DNA from: an uncultured Tenacibaculum sp.
GTDB lineage: Bacteria; Bacteroidota; Bacteroidia; Flavobacteriales; Flavobacteriaceae
DNA length: 64,000 bases
NCBI GenBank assembly: GCA_947497895.1
Contig: CANMIL010000005.1
Coordinates: forward strand, 62,001-126,000
Direction of reading: 5' to 3'
Positions within the stretch are counted from its first letter, which is position 1. Every line of letters starts with the position of its first letter. A program made the position numbers and the translations under genes. This document shows, piece after piece, positions 8,689 through 17,356 of the stretch. A model generated the notes under the pieces. That model saw nothing but the letters and a program-made list of their open reading frames with translations. It searched no databases and was not told the DNA's origin.

Positions 8689-9129
8689 ATGTATAAAATA
8701 GAAACAACGACTAAAGAAAACTACCAAGAAATTGTGAATGTTTGGGAGGCTTCAGTAAGAGCGACACATGATTTCCTAAAAGAAGAGGATATCGAATACT
8801 TCAGACCTTTAATTTTAAACACTTACCTAGATGCAGTTTCACTCAGATGTATTAAAAACTCAAGTAGTGAAATTATTGGTTTTAGTGGCGTAGCTGGAGA
8901 AAATTTAGAAATGCTATTTATAGCCCCTTCCTATACTGGTAAAGGAATTGGCAAAACACTATTGCAAAACGCTATCAACGAATTAAACGTAAACAAGGTA
9001 GATGTTAATGAACAAAACCAAAAGGCCGTAGATTTTTATTTACACCAAGGTTTCAAAATTATTGATCGGTCAGAATTGGACGCTTCAGGAAAACCATATC
9101 CAATACTACACATGATACTTAAAAGCTAA
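8689..9129 (+). CDS. GNAT family N-acetyltransferase
   Basis: 146 residues. Motif A for acetyl-CoA binding is APSYTGKGIGKTLLQ, following the strand LEMLFI. Motif B includes VNEQNQKAVDFYLHQGF, and the N-terminal region begins with the ATHDFL signature of the YjaB/ElaA-like group. The substrate cannot be predicted. It lies between the GyrI-like gene and an alpha/beta hydrolase in the same direction, with gaps of 53 and 36 bp. Confidence 0.9.
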   Translation: MYKIETTTKENYQEIVNVWEASVRATHDFLKEEDIEYFRPLILNTYLDAVSLRCIKNSSSEIIGFSGVAGENLEMLFIAPSYTGKGIGKTLLQNAINELNVNKVDVNEQNQKAVDFYLHQGFKIIDRSELDASGKPYPILHMILKS

Positions 9130-9165
9130 TTTCACATACAATTAATCAAATTTAACCACTACAGA

Positions 9166-9915
9166 ATGATTAAATCAACTACTACAAAAGAATCAAACTA
9201 CTTCGAAATTGATACTCATGAAATTTATTATGAAACTCAAGGTAAAGGCGAACCTCTAATTCTACTTCATGGTTATACGCAATCTTCTATTGCTTGGCAA
9301 AGTTATGTCGAAAAATATAGCGACAAATACAAAGTATATTTAATTGATCTTAGAGGTCATGGAAAATCGAGCCCTTTTAACAATACCTTTTCTGTAAAAT
9401 CCGCTTCTGAAGATGTTTTAAAATTAATTGAACATCTAGGAATTCGGAAAATTAAAGGAATAGGATTAAGCTTTGGAGGCGATGTACTTCTTCAAATGAG
9501 CTGCCTAAAACCAAAACTTATTCATTCAATGATAATTATTGGAGCTAATGGAGATTGGAACAGTCAAGATTTCCCTGACATGTTGGACACTTTTAATTAT
9601 GAAAATGTTGAAAAATTTCAATGGATCTATGATTATCATGCTGGTGGTGATGAACAGGTAAAAAAAGTTTTAGATGAGTTGGCCAATTATAAAATCAAAT
9701 TAACTAACGAAGAACTACTTCAAGTCGAAACCAAAACTCTAATCGTTCTGGGAGACAAGGCCGAACAAATTTCAATTGAATCAGTAGTACTTCTGCACAA
9801 AACATTAAAAAACTCACAACTTTGGATAGTTCATAATATGGGACATTATGCGCATGACGATGATAACAAAAATGAATTTCTTCGATTATCTAAACAATTT
9901 CTATCATTCAACTAG
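9166..9915 (+). CDS. Alpha/beta-fold hydrolase
   Basis: 249 residues with no signal peptide. The oxyanion-hole segment is LILLHGYTQS, the nucleophile elbow is GLSFGG (Ser102), the acid lies near LIVLGDKAE, and the catalytic His is in HNMGHYAHDD near the C-terminus. DLRGHGKSSPF is the usual strand-4 region. This is a small cytoplasmic esterase- or epoxide-hydrolase-like enzyme of unknown substrate. It follows the acetyltransferase gene by 36 bp. Confidence 0.9.
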   Translation: MIKSTTTKESNYFEIDTHEIYYETQGKGEPLILLHGYTQSSIAWQSYVEKYSDKYKVYLIDLRGHGKSSPFNNTFSVKSASEDVLKLIEHLGIRKIKGIGLSFGGDVLLQMSCLKPKLIHSMIIIGANGDWNSQDFPDMLDTFNYENVEKFQWIYDYHAGGDEQVKKVLDELANYKIKLTNEELLQVETKTLIVLGDKAEQISIESVVLLHKTLKNSQLWIVHNMGHYAHDDDNKNEFLRLSKQFLSFN

Positions 9916-10050
9916 TCTTAATTAAGGCTAGTTATTAATTGCGCTACTACCTTACAAACCAATAAAATGTAGTAGGTTTGAATATAAATAGTAAAGTAAA
10001 AATCATCACTTCATACGTACTTCACCATATTTTCACTCGAAGTTACGCCA

Positions 10051-10058
10051 TATCTTTG
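10051..10058 (+). promoter_or_regulatory. Predicted -7 box TATCTTTG of the small RNA
   Basis: A perfect match to the Bacteroidota TAnnTTTG box. Initiation about 4-6 bases later would begin the transcript at or near the GTGTAATTAA that starts the structured region. No convincing -33 TTG was found. Confidence 0.6.
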
Positions 10059-10060
10059 CA

Positions 10061-10175
10061 GTGTAATTAATAAATGTTTCCCCTCAAATTTAATTACAAA
10101 AAGGTTATCGTAAATTAATCATCCCATTACAAACTTTCCCCAAAAAGTATATTACACACACGATAACCTTTTTTT
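10061..10175 (+). ncRNA. Candidate structured small RNA (~115 nt), possibly 6S-like
   Basis: In a 520-bp gap with no open frame, a TATCTTTG promoter is followed by GTAATTAA...TTAATTAC (5' hairpin) and then a 14-bp perfect stem, AAAAAGGTTATCGT (10098-10111) with ACGATAACCTTTTT (10160-10173), ending in a T run. An alternative closing stem GTGTAAT/ATTACAC spans most of the RNA. Two TTTCCCC motifs (10077-10083 and 10135-10141) and one ATCCC are predicted in loops or bulges. The length and the end-to-end pairing would suit the flavobacterial 6S RNA family, but I cannot verify that. A C-rich-loop antisense RNA is the alternative. Confidence 0.55.
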
Positions 10176-10203
10176 ATTTCCCTTTTTTTAAGGGGAGAAG
10201 TTG

Positions 10204-10232
10204 GCTCCTTCGGGAGCTTTCTTATTTTTTTT
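10204..10232 (+). terminator. UUCG-loop rho-independent terminator
   Basis: GCTCC-TTCG-GGAGC followed by a T-rich run. It lies ~30 bp after the small RNA's own terminator stem and is stable on its own, so either a backup terminator or the end of a second transcript. Confidence 0.85.
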
Positions 10233-10346
10233 TCACTTTTTTTTATTTTTTTTCAATTTTTATGTGACCTATCAAAAATTTATGTGTCATATAAGTAATT
10301 TAAGTAATAAAGCTGGGGGGCTTTTATATTTAAGGTTAAATTAAGA

Positions 10347-10372
10347 GGAGCTTTTTATAAGCTCCTTTTTTT
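10347..10372 (+). terminator. Second strong rho-independent terminator in the small-RNA gap
   Basis: GGAGCTT-loop-AAGCTCC followed by seven T. It lies ~115 bp after the UUCG terminator with no open frame between, so it either insulates the next gene or ends another short transcript. Confidence 0.85.
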
Positions 10373-10437
10373 GTGGGTATTTTTTTCTCAGCCCCTCCAT
10401 ATTTCTTTAAACCATTGTATTTATTACTTTTACATTT

Positions 10438-10980
10438 ATGAATAGACTTCAGGATATACTTGCTAATAGTCAAGGTGCAGAATCAAAACAATTTAAAAAA
10501 GGAACTATTTTACAAAAAGCAGGAAGCTCAAAACCCTATGCCTATTTTGTAATTAAAGGATTATTGAAAAGTTATATCATTGACAGCAGTGGAAAAGAAC
10601 ATATTTACATGTTTGCTTCGGAAGATTGGATTATTGGAGATTTGGAAGCTATGGAATATAATCAACCTATTAAATTATATATTGACTGCTTAGAAGATAC
10701 CGAAGTAATTATTTTCGACAAAGACTGCTTTTTCGAAGCTCAATTATCAAAGGATGAAATTATTCATAATGCACAACTATTATATCGAAGGATTGGAAGA
10801 CTTCAAAGAAGGGTTTTAATGCTTATGGGCACCCCTGCCATTGATAGGTATAAATATTTTTTAAAAACTTATCCTGAGCTCCAAAATAGAGTTCCTCAAC
10901 ATATGATTGCCTCATTTTTAGGAATCGCACCGCAAACCTTGAGTACCTTAAAAGGAAAAATAATACGTTCAAAAGATTAG
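10438..10980 (+). CDS. Crp/Fnr family transcriptional regulator
   Basis: 180 residues. The N-terminal cyclic-nucleotide-binding-type beta barrel spans about 10-115 (FKKGTILQKAG, YFVIKGLLKSYI, DWIIGDLEAM). The C-terminal winged helix ends with MIASFLGIAPQTLSTLKGKI, where the recognition helix is shorter than in classical Crp. No Fnr-type cysteine cluster is present. Proteins of this layout are common in Bacteroidota and often act on one neighbouring gene. The iron-sulfur/flavin enzyme gene 119 bp downstream in the same direction is the obvious candidate target, but this is inference. Confidence 0.88.
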   Translation: MNRLQDILANSQGAESKQFKKGTILQKAGSSKPYAYFVIKGLLKSYIIDSSGKEHIYMFASEDWIIGDLEAMEYNQPIKLYIDCLEDTEVIIFDKDCFFEAQLSKDEIIHNAQLLYRRIGRLQRRVLMLMGTPAIDRYKYFLKTYPELQNRVPQHMIASFLGIAPQTLSTLKGKIIRSKD

Positions 10981-11099
10981 TCAAATCAAATTAACTAACA
11001 AATAATCAAATAATTCACACTTTTTTCTTCATATAGATGAATGCATAATACTTTGGAGTTTTTGAATTTTGAAAGGAATACAGAAACTAATAAGTTATT

Positions 11100-12611
11100 A
11101 TGAGCAAACCAAAAATAGCAGATCGAAAACCGATTAAGGTAACATTAAAAAAAGGAGAAGAAAAATACTGGTGCGCATGTGGATTAAGTAAGAATCAACC
11201 CTATTGTGATGGTTCACATAGAACTACTGATATTACTCCTAAAAAATTCATAGCAGAAGAAACGGGAGATACTTATTTATGTATGTGTAAACACAGTAAA
11301 AATCCACCTTACTGTGACGGAACCCATGCTACACTAAAAGAGGAAGAAACTACCGTTAATACTTCACCTACATCAGGTGCAACTAAGGAAGAACCTACAC
11401 TTGCTTATATCAAAGCCTTAGCAAAAGATGGTTTATCAAAAGTTGGTCATCATGGCGAAATGGGAGCTATGGGAGTTCCTATTCCAGAATTACCGCAATG
11501 GAAAGATATTCAAATACTCGCCGCCCAAATGGCCACCAAGCCTTTAATGGAAGATACCGAAGTTAAAACAGAACTAATCATAGGTCCCAATGCTCAAAAA
11601 CCGCTAAAATTAGATATCCCTTTATTCGTATCCGACATGAGCTATGGAGCACTTTCTGAAGAAGCGAAAATATCTTTAGCTAAAGGAGCTGAGTTAGCAG
11701 GAACAGGAATCTGTTCTGGAGAAGGTGGAATGTTGAGTGAAGAGCAAGAAGCTAACTCAAAATATTTTTATGAATTGGCTTCAGCTAAGTTTGGTTTTGA
11801 CTGGGATAAACTAAAAAAAGTACAAGCTTTTCATTTTAAAGGAGGTCAAGGAGCCAAAACAGGAACTGGAGGTCATTTATCTGGAAATAAAGTTATTGGT
11901 AAAATAGCTCAAGTACGGAACTTAAAGGAAGGAACACCTGCTGTTTCACCACCAACATTTGACGATTTAAGTACTGCTGAAGATTATAAAAACTTTGCAG
12001 ATAAAGTAAGAGAAATTACTGGAGGAATTCCGATTGGTTTTAAATTATCAGCTAACCATATCGAAGAAGATATCCAATTCGCTTTAGATGCAAGCGCAGA
12101 TTATATTATACTTGATGGCCGTGGAGGAGGAACAGGAGCTGCTCCTTTAATTTTTAGGAACAATATTTCTGTTCCTACAATTCCTGCCCTTGCTAGAGCA
12201 AGACATTATCTTGATAAAGTAAATCGTAAAGATGTTACTTTAATTATTACTGGAGGTATTCGAGTCCCTGATGATTTTATAAAAGCAATGGCCTTAGGAG
12301 CAGACGGAATTGCTTTATCAAATTCGGCATTGCAATCAATAGGCTGTGTTGCTGCAAGAATGTGCAATACAAATAACTGTCCTGCAGGTATTGCTACTCA
12401 AAAACCTGAATTAAGGAAACTATTAAATATTGATAAATCAGCAAATCAATTGTTTAATTTCTTTACGGCCTCTGCCGAACTGATGAAAGTTATGGCTAGA
12501 GCCTGTGGACATGATGATTTAAATAAATTTAACTCTAAAGACCTTACTACTTGGAAAAAAGATATGGCTGAACTAGCTAATATCCGATTCGCAGGAAGTA
12601 TTCACTCGTAA
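11100..12611 (+). CDS. CDGSH iron-sulfur domains fused to FMN-dependent glutamate-synthase-like domain
   Basis: 503 residues in two parts. The first ~80 residues contain two CDGSH motifs: Cys25, Cys27, Cys36, His40 and Cys61, Cys63, Cys72, His76. Each should hold a [2Fe-2S] cluster. From about residue 110 to the end is a GltB-type FMN-binding TIM barrel with MSYGALSEEAK, FKGGQGAKTGTGGHL, DGRGGGTGAAP and the iron-sulfur triad CNTNNCPAGIATQ. The amidotransferase domain of true glutamate synthase is absent. It probably acts as a cytosolic flavin/iron-sulfur oxidoreductase in which the CDGSH clusters pass electrons to FMN; the substrate is unknown. A hairpin terminator follows. Confidence 0.88.
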   Translation: MSKPKIADRKPIKVTLKKGEEKYWCACGLSKNQPYCDGSHRTTDITPKKFIAEETGDTYLCMCKHSKNPPYCDGTHATLKEEETTVNTSPTSGATKEEPTLAYIKALAKDGLSKVGHHGEMGAMGVPIPELPQWKDIQILAAQMATKPLMEDTEVKTELIIGPNAQKPLKLDIPLFVSDMSYGALSEEAKISLAKGAELAGTGICSGEGGMLSEEQEANSKYFYELASAKFGFDWDKLKKVQAFHFKGGQGAKTGTGGHLSGNKVIGKIAQVRNLKEGTPAVSPPTFDDLSTAEDYKNFADKVREITGGIPIGFKLSANHIEEDIQFALDASADYIILDGRGGGTGAAPLIFRNNISVPTIPALARARHYLDKVNRKDVTLIITGGIRVPDDFIKAMALGADGIALSNSALQSIGCVAARMCNTNNCPAGIATQKPELRKLLNIDKSANQLFNFFTASAELMKVMARACGHDDLNKFNSKDLTTWKKDMAELANIRFAGSIHS

Positions 12612-12630
12612 TACTATTTATTTTGATTTA

Positions 12631-12664
12631 AACTCTGAGCTTTTCTAAAGAAAAACTCAGAGTT
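12631..12664. terminator. Terminator after the CDGSH-GltB gene
   Basis: AACTCTGAG...CTCAGAGTT with TTTTC/GAAAA extending the stem, about 20 bp after the stop codon. The T content after the stem is modest, and the element sits between two convergent genes. Confidence 0.65.
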
Positions 12665-12735
12665 ATTTGGATGTTACCAATCTTAAAACATCAACTTAAT
12701 TGGTTAAAACAAGTTTATCTCTCAAGAAAACAAAT

Positions 12736-12777
12736 AAGTAACACAGTAACTCTAATTTCGGAACCACTGTGTTACTT
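12736..12777 (-). terminator. Terminator of the glycosidase-like gene
   Basis: A 12-bp perfect inverted repeat AAGTAACACAGT/ACTGTGTTACTT, 24 bp beyond the stop of the minus-strand gene. It is followed on that strand by ATTTGTTTTCTT. Confidence 0.7.
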
Positions 12778-12800
12778 TGGATAAACTTAAAGGGGAGATA

Positions 12801-14204
12801 TTAGAAATTATCAGCATTTCTCTTTAAAAGTCTTCTTCCTTCTTGCATATTATCAGCTCTATGATGTTCCGTACAATCATTTCCTCCAGGACCGTTGTTA
12901 ATGTCAGTACAATCCCATTTATTCGGAATTTCTACATAAACCCCATGGTTTCTTCCCGCCACTTTTAATGCTTCATATAAATCATCTAAATCATAATCGA
13001 CAAAACGACTAAACACCTGTGTTTGATAATAAATTGGGAATCCCATTTCGGCATGAGGTAACAACCATTTTTCATAAATTTCCTTTTCCACATTATCATG
13101 AAGACTATGCTGACCAAGAATACCTTTTACACCTAAAATTTGTCTTGCCGATTCAAAAAGTATACTAGTTCTCTCTTCATCCGTTGGACTATCATTCCCA
13201 TCAATTTTATAAGGATTTAAAGCTACAATTGTTCTCGTTTTTTTCCAGGTATTGTTATGAATTCTCAGCATCCTCTTATAAGCTTCAATATCTTTATCGG
13301 GTGTAAAACCAGCAGCATACATGTTTTCTTTATTTTTAACAGCCACTTCAGGTCTCCCCAATCGATTCCACATTACTTCACCATGGAATGTCATAACTCC
13401 ATTCGCCTGAACTCCGGCCACCATAGGATTGTCATCATAACGTTCAGCCAATGTTCTCATCAAACGGCTATAGTTGTTAAGAAATGGAGTTTCCCAAAAT
13501 TTTGGTAGTCTAAAATCATCAGTATCACGTCTAAAATCCCAGAAAACAAATCCTACTTCTTCCTTAAGCCACTCTGGGCTCCATACTCCGCAATTCATTC
13601 GGATAATATACTTATAATCTGGATTTACCTCTTTGATATGTGCTAAGGCATCATCTATAATGGAAAAATCATAATTACCTCTTGATGGTTCCAAATCCGA
13701 CCAACGAATTTGATGAATTGAAATATCTAAGTTTTCTACAGGTGTATTGTAAAAGGTTCTTTTAGAATCAATATACCCTCTTGATTGACTAACACCTCTT
13801 AAAGCAATACCTGAAGGAACTGGTTTCAATTTACTTGAACAAAGTCTGCCTCCTTTTATATTTTCTTGTTCATGCAATTCATTATTGATTGTATGTACAA
13901 CCGTAACATCTCTACCTTCGTTATAAAACACATTCCTAATTTCATAAGTCCCCTTATTTTCATCATTTGTATTCCATATTGTAACCGAACATATGATATC
14001 ATCTAAATGGTTTCCAGCTACACTAAACCAAGTACTTCCATTTTTCAATTCACCATGATTTCTTATTGTAAAACAGTTTTGATTTTCAACTTGTGCCATT
14101 CTTTGCTGTTTTACTTCAGATTGACTCAACTGCGTCATATAATTATCTGAACATGATAAAAACAGAAAAGAAATAACTAAACTGAGGTTAGTGATTTTTT
14201 TCAT
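12801..14204 (-). CDS. Lipoprotein with glycosidase-like TIM-barrel domain
   Basis: 467 residues. A lipoprotein signal (FLFLSC, Cys18) is followed by a beta-rich region (about 45-115) and then a TIM-barrel hydrolase-like domain. Recognisable segments are HQIRWSDLEPSRGNYDF, YIIRMNCGVWSPEW, and NGVMTFHGEVMW, where the Glu could be an acid/base residue as in GH42-like or DUF4832/DUF4874 proteins. The family assignment is by fold and motif order only. It is probably anchored to the outer membrane and acts on a polysaccharide. The neighbour upstream on the same strand is a sialate-esterase-like hydrolase, consistent with a small carbohydrate-processing pair, although no SusC/SusD genes are present. 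Confidence 0.6.
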   Translation of the reverse strand: MKKITNLSLVISFLFLSCSDNYMTQLSQSEVKQQRMAQVENQNCFTIRNHGELKNGSTWFSVAGNHLDDIICSVTIWNTNDENKGTYEIRNVFYNEGRDVTVVHTINNELHEQENIKGGRLCSSKLKPVPSGIALRGVSQSRGYIDSKRTFYNTPVENLDISIHQIRWSDLEPSRGNYDFSIIDDALAHIKEVNPDYKYIIRMNCGVWSPEWLKEEVGFVFWDFRRDTDDFRLPKFWETPFLNNYSRLMRTLAERYDDNPMVAGVQANGVMTFHGEVMWNRLGRPEVAVKNKENMYAAGFTPDKDIEAYKRMLRIHNNTWKKTRTIVALNPYKIDGNDSPTDEERTSILFESARQILGVKGILGQHSLHDNVEKEIYEKWLLPHAEMGFPIYYQTQVFSRFVDYDLDDLYEALKVAGRNHGVYVEIPNKWDCTDINNGPGGNDCTEHHRADNMQEGRRLLKRNADNF

Positions 14205-14451
14205 AATTAAAATAAATTATTGTGTAAATATTGTTTCATTTTATCAAGAGGACAGGGCATTTTATTTCCCTCTTACACCTAATTATTCTGTATAAATATT
14301 TTTAGAATAACTCGGTCAAATACTTTTGAATACATCTAATAAACATTCACCATACTAGCCATCTATTATTGATGAATACTATTTTTCCGAAGTCTTTGTA
14401 TTTAATATCCAGTAAGTAGCTACATTTAAACAGTAGCTTTTTGTATCATCG

Positions 14452-15165
14452 TTAATTGTTAGTCTCTATTAATTGAATCGCCTTCTCAGCAAAGCGTTTT
14501 CCCATAATAACATAACCATTTGCTGTCATATGAATACCGTCTTCAATTTCCTTTCCTTTTCTGTTTCTTCCTGTATTTAGGTCATCCGTATCCACCCAAT
14601 CAAATCGAGAATTAGATTGGGCTACTTTCACCTGAATATCTCTAATCATATTCCATTGACTCCACTTCTTTTTCTTTAAACCAAAATCACTTATTCTTCC
14701 TATAACAAAATTAACATCCTCTCTTTTCAAATCATTACTTAACTGCTTATGCAATCCTAGTAAACTTCGCTCGTAAACATCTCCATAATTCTTTCTTGCA
14801 TCTCTTTCTCCTTGCATCCAAACAAAGGTTACTGTAGCTATCTTCTTATTCCCTACAGCTTTTTTTACTCTTGTCATCAAGGAATCATATAAATATGGTT
14901 CAGCTTTAGGATTGTTACCTTCCAAAGGTTTCCAGTCTTGATACCACTTTCTAATAGGCTGTGCTCCTTTTGCATATTTTACAGTGATTACATTTTTAGA
15001 TCCAAACCTCTTTTTAACAGTAGGAATAAACGATTCTTTGGGCTTTAAAAGTTGCATATTCGATTGCCCAGAAAGGATAAACAAGTGCTTTCCTTCTTTT
15101 TTAGAGGGAAAAAATGACATTATAAAAACTAGTAAGAAACTAGAAATAATATATACTGTTTTCAT
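14452..15165 (-). CDS. SGNH hydrolase, sialate O-acetylesterase-like
   Basis: 237 residues with an N-terminal signal or anchor (1-20). The nucleophile block is LSGQSNMQ (Ser35). VWMQGERDA is the block III region and DGIHMTANGY carries the catalytic Asp-His pair. This matches the SASA/CE6-like esterases that remove acetyl groups from sugars. It is exported and lies upstream of the glycosidase-like lipoprotein on the same strand, separated by 247 bp in which I see only AT-rich sequence and weak hairpins. The 240 bp upstream contains three palindromes that look like operators. Confidence 0.8.
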   Translation of the reverse strand: MKTVYIISSFLLVFIMSFFPSKKEGKHLFILSGQSNMQLLKPKESFIPTVKKRFGSKNVITVKYAKGAQPIRKWYQDWKPLEGNNPKAEPYLYDSLMTRVKKAVGNKKIATVTFVWMQGERDARKNYGDVYERSLLGLHKQLSNDLKREDVNFVIGRISDFGLKKKKWSQWNMIRDIQVKVAQSNSRFDWVDTDDLNTGRNRKGKEIEDGIHMTANGYVIMGKRFAEKAIQLIETNN

Positions 15166-15284
15166 TGGTGAACATATTTATTTCCAATTTGAGAGTGTAG
15201 TGAAGCCCAACCTAAATATTTATACGTGTCGTATAACACTGATACAATATTAGTTAAGTTTTAAAGTTTCGACTTTCTGAAATG

Positions 15285-15365
15285 TAACATGATGTTAATC
15301 TATTGTAACAATAGTAATATTTTTATAGCTCCTACCACTTTTTCATGAAGTATTACATCATGTAA
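15285..15365. promoter_or_regulatory. Cluster of three odd-centred palindromes upstream of the SGNH gene
   Basis: TAACAT-G-ATGTTA (15285-15297), CTATTGT-A-ACAATAG (15300-15314) and TTACAT-C-ATGTAA (15353-15365) are perfect inverted repeats with one central base. All share TGTAA/TAACA-type half-sites. They lie 120-200 bp upstream of the esterase start and just after the LytTR regulator's stop codon. They are unlikely to be terminators because no T run follows. Confidence 0.45.
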
Positions 15366-15404
15366 CTCGAAAAAAACATGAGAAATCCATCTTATAATTT
15401 ATGT

Positions 15405-16199
15405 TTAAACACCTAACCAACTATTAAACTCCGCCGTTTTATTTTGACTTGTTTTTAAAATCACGTTCGAATTTGTAATATTAATTGCTAGAATATTTTT
15501 ATTATATCTACTCAGTCTTTCGATGTAGTTTTTATTCAGTATTTCACTTCTATTTATTTTAAAGAAAATCGATGGATCGAGCATTTCTTCTACCAATTTA
15601 AGTGAAGACTGAGAAAGTATATGCCTTTTATTTTTAAAATCGAAAGCAACAACTATTCCGTGATCAGCTTGACAATAAACTATTTCATCTACTTTCAAGA
15701 AATATGTATACTGACTTGTTTTAATAGCAATTCTATCTTGGTAATTATTCGATTCGATAGTATTTTCTTTATTAAAGTATTTTTCCAGTTTTTCCAAAAC
15801 ACTTTTTTCTTCCCCACTTCCTAAAGAATTTTTAAGACTAACATATTTATCTACTGCTTTTTCAAAACGCTCGAAGGAATATGGCTTTAATAAATATTCG
15901 ATGCCACTTGTTTCAAAAGCATTCATCCAAAAATCGTTATATGCGGTAATAAAAATAATTGGAATCTTAAGCTTTAGCTGCTGGTATGCTTCAAAAACAT
16001 TACCATCACGAAGTTCAATATCTGAAAAGACTAAATCTATATCTCTCCCTTCTTCAAAATACTCAATGACCTCCTCAACCGTTTCAAATTCATCAACAAT
16101 AACAATTTCCTTATGGTAATTACTAATATATTTCTTTAGCTTTCTTTTCGCAGGAAGCTCATCTTCAACAATTATCGCTTTTATCATTTTTTCAACCAT
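15405..16199 (-). CDS. LytTR-family response regulator
   Basis: 264 residues; a start at Met5 is also possible. The receiver domain has the acidic pair VEDE, phospho-acceptor Asp60 (LVFSDIELRDG) and the late Lys in LLKPYSF. The C-terminal LytTR DNA-binding domain begins near residue 160 (DRIAIKTSQYTYFLKVDEIVYCQAD) and has FFKINRSEILNKNYIERL. LytTR domains bind paired 9-bp direct repeats. Such repeats occur upstream of this operon and of the paralogous gene at 19070. It starts 19 bp after the kinase stop and is the last gene of a three-gene operon. Confidence 0.93.
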   Translation of the reverse strand: MVEKMIKAIIVEDELPAKRKLKKYISNYHKEIVIVDEFETVEEVIEYFEEGRDIDLVFSDIELRDGNVFEAYQQLKLKIPIIFITAYNDFWMNAFETSGIEYLLKPYSFERFEKAVDKYVSLKNSLGSGEEKSVLEKLEKYFNKENTIESNNYQDRIAIKTSQYTYFLKVDEIVYCQADHGIVVAFDFKNKRHILSQSSLKLVEEMLDPSIFFKINRSEILNKNYIERLSRYNKNILAINITNSNVILKTSQNKTAEFNSWLGV

Positions 16200-16218
16200 T
16201 TTTTCAAGAAATTAGATA

Positions 16219-17316
16219 CTATGTTTCTTCATTTAGGTATGGAAGAACAACTTCAAATCTTTCTTCCAAATTGTTTATTTTAATACCATTTGCTCCAAGT
16301 AATTCATATTGTTTTGACAAATTAATTAAGGCAACACCATTTCCTTTTTTAGCATTTTTAAAAGGAATTTTATTATTTACGACTTTAATTCCTCTATCAT
16401 CCTGTACTTGAATATACACTGGATTTTTAGAAGTTCCTTTATTATGGGTAATTACGTTTTCTATTAGAACTTGTAAACAAAATGGAGGAACTTTACTTTC
16501 TTTTTGAAATAACTCCCTGTCAATCTCCATAAAATAATATCCATCATATTTTTCCTCCATCAATTTAAAATATCCTTCGGCAAAAAGTAATTCCTCTTCT
16601 AAGCTTACCAACTCCTTGTTCGTGCTATGCAAACTATACCTATACAATTCTGAAAAACGATTGAGAAATACTGAAGCCCTTTCTGTGTCTTCCTCTATTA
16701 ATTGATCAAGAATATTTAAATTATTAAACAAGAAATGAGGGTTCAGTTGAGACTTAAGTTGACTTATCTCACTTTTAACCTTTTCTATTTTATAACTAGA
16801 CGCCTGTTTTTGATACTTGATACTTTCTTTGTAATACAAATAAGCAAGTGAAAGTCCTCCAAACATAATAAAATCAATTAATGAATTGGTAATGCGATAA
16901 AACTCCCTGAATAAGGTGGAATAATTTCTGTGGAAAGTTCCAAAGGACAACGAAATTACCAAAGAAAACGCACTGCTAATTACCAAATACAACAGTGTTC
17001 CAACGCTCAAAAAAATAACATAGTTTACTAATAAAGAACTTTTAGAAGTTATTCTCTTATTAATATTTCGTTTGATAACCCCCACAAACCAAAAAATAAA
17101 AACAGCCCTCAAGAAAAGCCAAAACGGGGCATCAGGAAAAAACCTAAAATCTTCCCATGATGTAGAGTTTCTTAATTCTCCATGAATAATTACAATCCAA
17201 CTAAACAGGAAGAGAAACAAAAAAAACGGGATATTATCCTTAAAAAAATTCGGCTTGGTTTTCATACGTAAAACAAATATATCAAATCCGTAATGAAACA
17301 TCCTTAAGTACTCCAT
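16219..17316 (-). CDS. LytS-type sensor histidine kinase
   Basis: 365 residues. Four predicted membrane helices (about 29-46, 64-80, 95-125, 145-163) with short loops leave no sizeable extracellular domain. The kinase region has KSQLNPHFLFNNLNILDQLI with the phospho-acceptor His in the HFLFNN box, and LQVLIENVITHN as the N box. GNGVALINLSKQYEL replaces the classical G boxes. It lies 40 bp after the membrane-anchored protein gene and 19 bp before the LytTR regulator. The multi-helix sensor without a periplasmic domain resembles peptide- or membrane-sensing kinases, but LytS-type kinases are also common elsewhere in Bacteroidota. Confidence 0.92.
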   Translation of the reverse strand: MEYLRMFHYGFDIFVLRMKTKPNFFKDNIPFFLFLFLFSWIVIIHGELRNSTSWEDFRFFPDAPFWLFLRAVFIFWFVGVIKRNINKRITSKSSLLVNYVIFLSVGTLLYLVISSAFSLVISLSFGTFHRNYSTLFREFYRITNSLIDFIMFGGLSLAYLYYKESIKYQKQASSYKIEKVKSEISQLKSQLNPHFLFNNLNILDQLIEEDTERASVFLNRFSELYRYSLHSTNKELVSLEEELLFAEGYFKLMEEKYDGYYFMEIDRELFQKESKVPPFCLQVLIENVITHNKGTSKNPVYIQVQDDRGIKVVNNKIPFKNAKKGNGVALINLSKQYELLGANGIKINNLEERFEVVLPYLNEET

Positions 17317-17356
17317 TACGGATTTTAATAAAGTATAACTCCTTTATTAATTATGC

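Noticed and set aside
14422..14447. Hairpin AGCTAC...GTAGCT with T run between the glycosidase-like and esterase genes
   Set aside because: The T run lies on the plus strand, whereas both flanking genes are on the minus strand, so it is not a clear terminator for either.
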